This document shows, piece after piece, positions 36,090 through 42,739 of a stretch of DNA of 42,739 bases. A program made the translations under genes and the position numbers. The notes beneath the pieces are model-generated. The model was not told the origin of the DNA and did no database searches. It was given only the letters and a program-made list of their open reading frames with translations. Location: contig SCRF01000040.1 of assembly GCA_004322005.1 (NCBI GenBank), forward strand, positions 1-42,739. The letters are read 5' to 3'. Source of the DNA: Rhodanobacter sp. Lineage in GTDB: Bacteria; Pseudomonadota; Gammaproteobacteria; Xanthomonadales; Rhodanobacteraceae. Within the stretch, counting starts at the first letter, position 1. Each line of letters begins with the position of its first letter.

Positions 36090-36656
36090 ATGCGTACGAA
36101 AAACTCAATGAACTGGTTCGCCCTTGCCGCCACGATGCTCGTCGTCATGGGCACCGTGCAGGCGGCAGGCAAGAAGGCACCGACCGATGCGCAATTGATC
36201 AAGAGCGCGATGCGCGCCGCACCGGCGCACGTGGCCAAGGACGCCACGATCGTGGCGATGGACGCGAACGGGAAAATGCGCACGTTGCGCCAGGGCACGA
36301 ACGATTTCACGTGCATGCCGGACAGCCCGGCAACCCCGGGCCCGGACCCGATGTGCATGGACAGGAATGCGCTGGAATGGGCGAACGCCTGGATGGCGCA
36401 CCAGCACCCGCCCGTCGGCAAGCTCGGTTTGATGTACATGCTCGAAGGCGGCACGGATGCCAGCAATACCGACCCGTACGCGACGAAACCGGAAAGCGGC
36501 AACCACTGGATCAGGACCGGCCCGCATTTCATGATCGTGGGTGCGGACCCGGCTTTCTACGCAAACTACCCCCACGGCGCGGATCCGGATACCGCGGCGC
36601 CGTATGTAATGTGGGCCGATACGCCGTACGTGCACTTGATGGCGCCGATCAGGTGA
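36090..36656 (+). CDS. Conserved exported protein of unknown function
   Basis: A 188-residue protein with a signal peptide (MNWFALAATMLVVMGTVQAA after a short basic lead; cleavage likely at QAA-GKK). The mature part contains PTDAQLIKSAMRAAPAHVAK, DATIVAMDANGKMRTLRQGT, DFTCMPDSPATPGPDPMCMD, GLMYMLEGGTDASNTDPYAT and HLMAPIR. I recognise this as a conserved family seen in several proteobacteria, without a known function. The two cysteines (FTCMPD, PMCMD) could form a disulfide. It is monocistronic. The start could also be the second ATG at 36108. Confidence 0.75.
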   Translation: MRTKNSMNWFALAATMLVVMGTVQAAGKKAPTDAQLIKSAMRAAPAHVAKDATIVAMDANGKMRTLRQGTNDFTCMPDSPATPGPDPMCMDRNALEWANAWMAHQHPPVGKLGLMYMLEGGTDASNTDPYATKPESGNHWIRTGPHFMIVGADPAFYANYPHGADPDTAAPYVMWADTPYVHLMAPIR

Positions 36657-37222
36657 TTATGGTGTGGAGTGCTTGTGATTGACCGGCTGACACTGCGTGT
36701 GTCGGCCGGTCGGTCTGCATAAGCGGTCACGCCGCAACGAGAGTCGATGCGGACGGTTCCGAAGTCACGGCAAGTTCCGCGAGTCAATATCCCCTGCAGC
36801 ACCGGTACGCGAGCATGACCGGGCAGATGCCGGCTGTCACTTGCCAAGGGCGGGAGTCGACCGATGACACGCAATACATGGTTTGTCCTGCTGCTCCGCA
36901 CGACCGCGACCACCAGCCCACCGCACCCGTGCCGGGACAACGCCGCATGCGGCCCGTATCTGCTGCGAGCCTGGCTCCCGAGGCCACCCCCAGCTTCACG
37001 GCCAGCACATTTGGTACGGTGTGGCGCCGCGGCAGCTATGCCGTGCGGCATGTCGTGTTCGACAGCGGCGGCGCGGGCCGGCCGGCAAGCGCGGCCGCTG
37101 TCGCGACTTTCCAGACCGGTCGGCAAACTCAATACCCGAAGCCCGGCAACGCCTGAACACATATCGGCATTGATGTCCGAAAACGGCGAGTCCGCGCCGC
37201 ACGCCGGTGCTAGCCTGCACGC
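36657..37222. other. 566-base stretch without a supported gene
   Basis: Open frames here (for example 36815-37156 on the plus strand) have no recognisable motif, no ribosome-binding site and no neighbour logic. The spacer carries no clear repeat or terminator that I can see. It may hold the promoter of the Ada-AlkA gene at its right end. Confidence 0.5.
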
Positions 37223-38731
37223 ATGCCGGACGCCCTTGCCAGTACCCTGCCCGACCACCGCGTCTGCGAACAGGCGCGGCTGAGCCGCGACGCGCGCTTC
37301 GACGGACTGTTCTTCACCGCGGTCACCAGCACGCGGATCTATTGCCGACCGGTGTGCCCGGCGCCATCGCCGAAGCCGGGCAACGTGCGCTATTACGCGA
37401 GCGCCGCGGCGGCCGCGGCGGCCGGCTTCCGGCCCTGCCTGCGCTGCCGGCCGGAGCTGGCGCCCGGCAATGCGTTGTGGAAACGCGGCGAGCATGCGGT
37501 GGCGCGCGCGCTGAAGCTGATCGACAGCGGCGTACTGAGGGAACACTCGATGGACGACCTGGCCGCGCGCGTGGGCGTGGGTGCGCGGCAACTGCGCCGG
37601 CTGTTCGTGGCACACCTGGGCGCGCCGCCGATCGACGTGCGCACCACGCGCCGCCTGCTGTTCGCGAAACAACTGCTGACCGAGACCGCGCTGCCGGTGA
37701 CCGAGGTGGCGCTCGCATCCGGCTTCGGCAGCCTGCGCCGCTTCAACGCCGCGTTCGCGCTGGCGAACCGCATGCCGCCGCGCGAGCTGCGCCGGCAACC
37801 GCCACGCGCGACCGATGGCGATGCGCTGGTGCTGCGGCTCGGCTACCGGCCACCGTACGATTTCGACGCGCTGCTGGCGTTTCTGCGCACCCGCGCGCTG
37901 CCGGGCGTGGAGCGGGTGGACGGGCATGCCTACCTGCGGGTGTTCGGCACGGCCGCCGCACCGGCCTGGCTGCGGCTGAGCGCATGGCCAGCTGGAACGA
38001 AGCATGTCGACGGGCACGCGTTGAAGCTGGAACTGCATGGTGCGCTGCCCACGCAGATGCTGCCAGTGGTGAGCCGGTTGCGGCGGATGTTCGACCTGGA
38101 CGCGGACCCGCGGGCGATCGCCGCCACGCTGGGCAGCGCCGGCGTGCTGAAGCCGCTGCTGCGCAAGCGCCCCGGCCTGCGCCTGCCGGGCGGCTGGGAT
38201 GGCTTCGAGATCGCGGTGCGCGCGGTGCTCGGCCAGCAAGTGAGCGTGGCCGCCGCCCGCACGCTGGCCACGCGCATCGTGCAACGGTTCGGCGAGCCGC
38301 TGGCGGTGTCGGTGGTGCCGGGACTTGAGCGGCTGTTCCCCACGCCGGCGCAGCTGGCCGATGCGGATCTGCGCGAGATCGGCGTGACGACGACACGCGC
38401 CGCCACGATTCGCGGCATCGCGCAGGCAGTGCTGGATGGCCGCATCGGTTTTCGCGCGGAGCAGCCGCTGGACGAGTTCGTTGCACGCTGGGTGGCGCTG
38501 CCCGGCATCGGCGCATGGACCGCGCACTACATCGCGATGCGCGCGCTGAGCCACCCGGATGCCTTCCCCGCCGCCGACCTGATCCTGCGCCGCGCCGCGG
38601 CAGGCGGCGGCGCCGAGCTGAGCACGAAGGCACTCACGGCACTGGCCGATGCCTGGAAGCCTTGGCGCGCGTACGCGGTGATGCACCTGTGGCGCAGCGC
38701 CAGCGACGCCGTTGCCGACACCACTGCGTAG
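37223..38731 (+). CDS. Ada-AlkA fusion: methyl-sensing regulator plus 3-methyladenine DNA glycosylase
   Basis: A 502-residue fusion. Residues 10-85 are the Ada methylphosphotriester domain, with zinc cysteines Cys41, Cys45, Cys72 and Cys75 (YCRPVCPA, CLRC). Cys41 corresponds to the methyl-acceptor Cys38 of Escherichia coli Ada. An AraC-type HTH pair follows (about 90-190: LAARVGVGARQLRRLFVAHL, SGFGSLRRFNAAF). The AlkA N-domain and HhH-GPD glycosylase domain end the protein (AVRAVLGQQVSVAAAR, LPGIGAWTAHYIAMRAL), with the catalytic Asp in FPAADLILRR. It repairs alkylated bases and probably activates its own adaptive response. Ogt follows downstream. The stop codon lies inside an inverted repeat. 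Confidence 0.93.
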   Translation: MPDALASTLPDHRVCEQARLSRDARFDGLFFTAVTSTRIYCRPVCPAPSPKPGNVRYYASAAAAAAAGFRPCLRCRPELAPGNALWKRGEHAVARALKLIDSGVLREHSMDDLAARVGVGARQLRRLFVAHLGAPPIDVRTTRRLLFAKQLLTETALPVTEVALASGFGSLRRFNAAFALANRMPPRELRRQPPRATDGDALVLRLGYRPPYDFDALLAFLRTRALPGVERVDGHAYLRVFGTAAAPAWLRLSAWPAGTKHVDGHALKLELHGALPTQMLPVVSRLRRMFDLDADPRAIAATLGSAGVLKPLLRKRPGLRLPGGWDGFEIAVRAVLGQQVSVAAARTLATRIVQRFGEPLAVSVVPGLERLFPTPAQLADADLREIGVTTTRAATIRGIAQAVLDGRIGFRAEQPLDEFVARWVALPGIGAWTAHYIAMRALSHPDAFPAADLILRRAAAGGGAELSTKALTALADAWKPWRAYAVMHLWRSASDAVADTTA

Positions 38732-38803
38732 GAGCGCACCCTGTGCGCGAATGCTCTTGTTGTATTTCCATGAAAAGCATTCGCGCACAGGGTGCGCTCC
38801 TAC
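38728..38803. repeat. 76-bp perfect inverted repeat carrying the ada-alkA stop codon
   Basis: The arms are 28 bases each (38728-38755 and 38776-38803) and exactly complementary: GTAGGAGCGCACCCTGTGCG, and ...GGTGCGCTCCTAC. A 20-base loop lies between. The TAG at 38729-38731 in the left arm is the stop codon of the fusion gene. It may act as a terminator-like structure before ogt, or lower its expression. Confidence 0.8.
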
Positions 38804-38823
38804 GGAAAACCCGGGAGCTGACA

Positions 38824-39333
<510 letters not shown>

Positions 39334-39426
39334 GCAATGGCGGGCATGCATTGCCGCGATTCGCAAAACGGTCATGCCCGTGCATCATCATGCGACCGTC
39401 AGACCAACCGTCTCCCGAGGCCATGC

Positions 39427-40695
39427 ATGAAATTCCTGTTCCGCGCGCTGTGCTGTGCGTTCCTGCTGTTCAGCGCCGGCCGCGCCGCCGGATCCACGCC
39501 GCCGACCGCGCCCGCGAACATCGCGGCGACGCGACCGACCACCCCGCTGCTGCTGATCTCGATCGACGGCTTCCGTGCCGACTACCTCGAGCGCGGCATC
39601 AGCCCGACCCTGCGGATGCTGGCCGACGGCGGCGTGCGGGCGCAGGCGATGGAGCCGGCGTTTCCGTCGCTGACGTTCCCGAATCACTACACGCTGGTTA
39701 CCGGCGAGTACCCGGATCATCACGGCATCGTCGACAATTCGATGTTCGATCCACAGCTCGGCACGTTCCGGCTCGACCTGCGCAAGGCGGTCGGCGACGG
39801 CCGCTGGTGGGACGAGGCGGAACCGATCTGGGTGACCGCCGACAAGCAGGGGCTGCACACCGCCACGATGTTCTGGCCGGGTTCGGAGGCGCGCATCCAC
39901 GGCTACCGGCCCGACCACTGGCGGCCCTACAACGGCAAGATGCCGTACGACGCACGGGTGGACACGATCCTGCACTGGCTGGATCTGCCGGGACGGCAGC
40001 GGCCGGATTTCCTGTCGCTGTATTTCGAGGGCGTCGACACCGCCGGCCACTTTTACGGGCCCGACTCGCCCGAGCTGAACGACGCGATCCGCCAGGTCGA
40101 CGCGGCGCTGGCACGGCTGGTCGCCGGCCTCCGGCAGCGCGGGCTGTACGACAAGATCAACCTGATCGTGCTGGCCGACCACGGCATGGCCGCGACGCCA
40201 CCGAACCAGCGCATCGTTCTGGACCGGCTGATCGACGCCAGCCACGCCCGCGTGGTGTCGACCGGGGCAATCGCCGGCATCATCCCGGCACCGGGCCACG
40301 CAGCCGAGCTGGAAGCCGCCCTGCTCAAGCCGCACGCGCACATGACCTGCTGGAAGAAATCGCGGATCCCGGCGCGCCTGCATTACGGCCGCAATCCGCG
40401 CGTGCCGCCGCTGGTGTGCTCGGCCCGGGTCGGCTGGCTGATCACCAGCAGCCGCATCGCCATGCTTCATCACGGCAAGCCGGTCCATGGCGAACACGGC
40501 TACGACAATGCCGCCCCGCAGATGCGCGCGCTGTTCCTGGCGCACGGCCCGGGGTTCCGTCGGCACGCGGTGGTGCCGGAGTTCCCCAACGTCGACGTGT
40601 ATCCGCTGATGGCCCATCTGCTCGGCATCAAGCCGCAGCCCAACGATGGCAACTTCGGCCAGGTGAAGGACATGCTGCGCCCGGCCGCGCGCTGA
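39427..40695 (+). CDS. Ectonucleotide pyrophosphatase/phosphodiesterase
   Basis: A 422-residue exported enzyme of the alkaline phosphatase superfamily. The signal peptide is [20 protein letters not shown]. Metal ligands: Asp in [10 protein letters not shown], the nucleophilic Thr in [12 protein letters not shown], Asp/His in [19 protein letters not shown] in LADHGMAAT, and the late His of GEHGYDN. The protein resembles the nucleotide pyrophosphatase/phosphodiesterase of Xanthomonas, which hydrolyses nucleotides to nucleoside monophosphates. The start at 39427 is 3 codons before the hydrophobic core. It is monocistronic and convergent with the MFS gene. Confidence 0.93.
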   Translation: MKFLFRALCCAFLLFSAGRAAGSTPPTAPANIAATRPTTPLLLISIDGFRADYLERGISPTLRMLADGGVRAQAMEPAFPSLTFPNHYTLVTGEYPDHHGIVDNSMFDPQLGTFRLDLRKAVGDGRWWDEAEPIWVTADKQGLHTATMFWPGSEARIHGYRPDHWRPYNGKMPYDARVDTILHWLDLPGRQRPDFLSLYFEGVDTAGHFYGPDSPELNDAIRQVDAALARLVAGLRQRGLYDKINLIVLADHGMAATPPNQRIVLDRLIDASHARVVSTGAIAGIIPAPGHAAELEAALLKPHAHMTCWKKSRIPARLHYGRNPRVPPLVCSARVGWLITSSRIAMLHHGKPVHGEHGYDNAAPQMRALFLAHGPGFRRHAVVPEFPNVDVYPLMAHLLGIKPQPNDGNFGQVKDMLRPAAR

Positions 40696-40734
40696 CGCCC
40701 GGCTGCGCCCCGGGCGGACCGAAGCCCGCCCGGC

Positions 40735-41982
40735 TCACGGCAGCGGCGGCTCGGTGCCCGGCGACGGTGGCCCGGGCAGCGGCGGCAGCCGCGACAACCG
40801 CCACGCGATCAGCAGGCCGGCCAGCACCAGCGCACCAACGAATCTGGCCAGCCCGTTCCAGCCGTCGGCGGCATAGAACAAGCCGCCGCCGACACCGGCG
40901 ATGCTCGAACCCATGTAGTAGGCGAACAGGTACAGCGACGAGGCCTGCGCCTTGGCGTTGCCGGCGCGCCGGCCGACCCAGCTGCTGACGATCGAGTGGC
41001 CGCCGAAGAAGCCGAACGTGATCGCCACGATGCCGGCCACCACCAGCCACAGCGAGTGGAACAGGGTCAGGCCGACGCCGGCGAGCATCAGCGCGAAGGT
41101 GGTCCACAGCACCCGCCGCCGCCCCAGCCGGCCCGCCAGATGGCCCATCCACGCCGAGCTGAAGGTGCCGATCAGGTACACGCTGAAGATCAACCCCACC
41201 ACCGTCTGGCTGAGGTTGTACGGCGGCGCCAGCAAACGATAGCCGATGTAGTTGTAGACGGTGACGAACGCACCCAGCAGCAGGAAACCCTCGGCGAACA
41301 TCCACGGCAGGCCCGCATCGCGGAACACGCCGGCAAAGCGCCCGAGCAGCGCACGGCCGTGCAGCGGCTGGCGCACGAAATGCCGTGACGGCGGCAGCAG
41401 CCGCCAGAACATCAAACCCGACAACAGGCCGATCAGCGCCACCACCGCCACGCCGACCCGCCAGTCGAAGAAGTCCGCCAGCACGCCGGTGATCAGTCGC
41501 CCGCTCATGCCGCCGATCGCATTGCCGCTGATATACAGGCCCATGCCCAGGCCGATCGAATCCGGATGCATCTCCTCGCTGAGCCAGGTCATCGCCACCG
41601 CCGGCAGGCCGCCCAGGGTCAGCCCCAGCAGGGTGCGCAGCACCAGCAGGCTGGCCCAGCCCGGCGTCACCGTGATCAGCAGCATCAGCACCGCCGAGGA
41701 CAACAACGACACCGTCATCACCGACTTGCGCCCCCACGCATCGGACACCGCCCCGGCAAACAGCATCGCGAACGCCAGCACCCCGGTGGTCAGCGACAGC
41801 GACAGCGCGCTGGTCGCCGCGCTTACGCCGTAGTCCTTGCTGAACTGCGGCATCAATGGCTGCACGCAATACAACAGGCCGAACGTGGCGATGCCCGCCG
41901 CGAACAGCGCCAGGTTGGCCCGGCGGAACAGCGGCGTGCCGTGGCGGATAGTGGCGTCGAAATCAGCGCGCGTCGTTGGCAT
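40735..41982 (-). CDS. MFS transporter, YnfM-like
   Basis: A 415-residue inner-membrane transporter. About twelve hydrophobic segments can be drawn, beginning [20 protein letters not shown]. The MFS loop motif lies in [13 protein letters not shown] after the second helix. The segment [20 protein letters not shown] is typical of the YnfM/arabinose-efflux-like group. Substrates of that group are small organic molecules or drugs and are not predictable here. The start at 41982 ([15 protein letters not shown]) is preferred over a longer frame. No operon partner is seen. Confidence 0.88.
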   Translation of the reverse strand: MPTTRADFDATIRHGTPLFRRANLALFAAGIATFGLLYCVQPLMPQFSKDYGVSAATSALSLSLTTGVLAFAMLFAGAVSDAWGRKSVMTVSLLSSAVLMLLITVTPGWASLLVLRTLLGLTLGGLPAVAMTWLSEEMHPDSIGLGMGLYISGNAIGGMSGRLITGVLADFFDWRVGVAVVALIGLLSGLMFWRLLPPSRHFVRQPLHGRALLGRFAGVFRDAGLPWMFAEGFLLLGAFVTVYNYIGYRLLAPPYNLSQTVVGLIFSVYLIGTFSSAWMGHLAGRLGRRRVLWTTFALMLAGVGLTLFHSLWLVVAGIVAITFGFFGGHSIVSSWVGRRAGNAKAQASSLYLFAYYMGSSIAGVGGGLFYAADGWNGLARFVGALVLAGLLIAWRLSRLPPLPGPPSPGTEPPLP

Positions 41983-42131
41983 GTGGCAAGAGCTCAGCGG
42001 GGCCGTCCATGATGCCAGCACCACGACGCGAACACGCAAGCCACCGCGGCACACTCGCCGTCACTGCGGTGGGTGCAGCGCGCTGAATCGCCGATCAGAC
42101 GTCTTGGTCATGGTTACGGAGTCTAAAGCCC

Positions 42132-42739
42132 CGGTTCATCCCCGCTCGCGCGGGGAACACTTCACCAGCACCTCGCGAGGGCTTGCCATCAACGGTTCAT
42201 CCCCGCTCGCGCGGGGAACACGCTCCCGCTGCTGCGTGCCAGTGGTCGACGAACGGTTCATCCCCGCTCGCGCGGGGAACACGACGCCAGACGGGTGATA
42301 CCGATCTTGCACGGCGGTTCATCCCCGCTCGCGCGGGGAACACACCCTGCGAAACGGTCCGTTAGGCCTGGACGACGGTTCATCCCCGCTCGCGCGGGGA
42401 ACACGCGATCTGCTGGTCGATCGCATCCTGGTATGTCGGTTCATCCCCGCTCGCGCGGGGAACACGGCCTTGCTCACCCAGCCGGTGCGGCCGGTGACGG
42501 TTCATCCCCGCTCGCGCGGGGAACACTCCTCGATGCCCTTGCCGTTGCTGGACGTCCACGGTTCATCCCCGCTCGCGCAGGGAACACGTGATGAGCCGCG
42601 CCAAGGTCGAGCGCATCCGCGGTTCATCCCCGCTCGCGCGGGGAACACATGTGCCCAAAGTGCCCATAAAAAGGCATCTACGGTTCATCCCCGCTCGCGT
42701 GGGGAACACCAGCCGTGAAGAATCTCCCGCACGATCTCC
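42132..42739 (-). CRISPR. Type I-E-like CRISPR array, trailer end (10 repeats in view)
   Basis: Ten copies of a 29-base repeat with a strict 61-base period start at 42132, 42193, 42254, 42315, 42376, 42437, 42498, 42559, 42620 and 42681. On the plus strand each reads CGGTTCATCCCCGCTCGCGC-GGGGAACAC. Spacers are 32 bases; nine are complete and the tenth runs out of the window after 30 bases. The reverse complement (GTGTTCCCCGCGCGAGCGGG..) matches type I-E repeats, so crRNA is read on the minus strand and the leader lies to the right. Repeats 8 (A for G at 42579) and 10 (T for C at 42700) each have one change in the stem. No cas genes are in the window. 42055-42131 is trailer DNA without features. 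Confidence 0.96.

Noticed and set aside
36815-37156. 113-codon plus-strand frame before ada-alkA
   Set aside because: No ribosome-binding site and no recognisable family.
42183-42718. Open frames across the CRISPR array with repeated HPRSRGEH or IPARAGNT peptides
   Set aside because: They are translations of the repeats; the 61-base period and 32-base spacers show a CRISPR array, not a repeat protein.

Overview
The window looks like chromosome of a high-GC gammaproteobacterium of the Xanthomonadales (Rhodanobacteraceae or Xanthomonadaceae type). Supporting signs are the gene order ndk-rlmN-pilW-rodZ-yfgM-bamB-der, GuaA and GuaB of gammaproteobacterial type, a FadN-like beta-oxidation pair next to a PsrA-like regulator, a nucleotide pyrophosphatase of the kind known from Xanthomonas, and many short interspersed inverted repeats. 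The assignment is by recognition only; no search was run.

Layout. (1) 1-2940: end of a probable genomic island whose P4-type integrase sits beside the 3' end of guaA, a known island insertion site. It carries an AlpA-like regulator and a small two-gene unit (HicA-like protein plus HTH protein) with a promoter embedded in a perfect palindrome. (2) 2941-13282: core genes on the minus strand: ndk, rlmN, pilW, rodZ, yfgM, bamB, der, guaB, guaA. (3) 13429-18258: a PsrA-like TetR regulator, with two CAAAC-N4-GTTTG operators on its own promoter, followed by fadN-like and fadA genes. Together they form a self-contained fatty-acid beta-oxidation locus. (4) 18.5-25.4 kb: single housekeeping or stress genes (EEP nuclease, DinB, PLP dehydratase, VOC, YceI, truncated hemoglobin with an FNR-type box) among decayed remnants of gluconokinase, GST, a VOC protein, a TPR protein and a transposase. 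(5) 25.4-34.2 kb: an accessory zone with a winged-helix/TPR regulator, a tautomerase-cupin pair, a truncated metalloprotease, a PAS-GGDEF protein, an AT-rich tandem retropepsin and a partly duplicated toxin-antitoxin cluster. Eight copies of a 17-bp motif (GGGACGGAGGAAGTTAA) lie in 24.2-33.1 kb, several of them exactly at gene breakpoints. (6) 34.2-42.0 kb: hutU without other hut genes, a conserved secreted protein, an alkylation-repair pair (Ada-AlkA fusion, Ogt), a nucleotide pyrophosphatase and an MFS transporter. (7) 42132 to the end: the trailer end of a type I-E CRISPR array (10 repeats in view); cas genes and leader would lie to the right.

The most unusual parts are the 17-bp motif marking breakpoints, the duplicated RelE/NadS/HTH cluster with a third antitoxin remnant, the HicA-like pair in the guaA island, and interspersed repeats that have become part of genes (two supply stop codons, one appears to add an N-terminus to GuaA). 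Start sites were re-chosen from ribosome-binding sites and family lengths where the longest open frame was too long.
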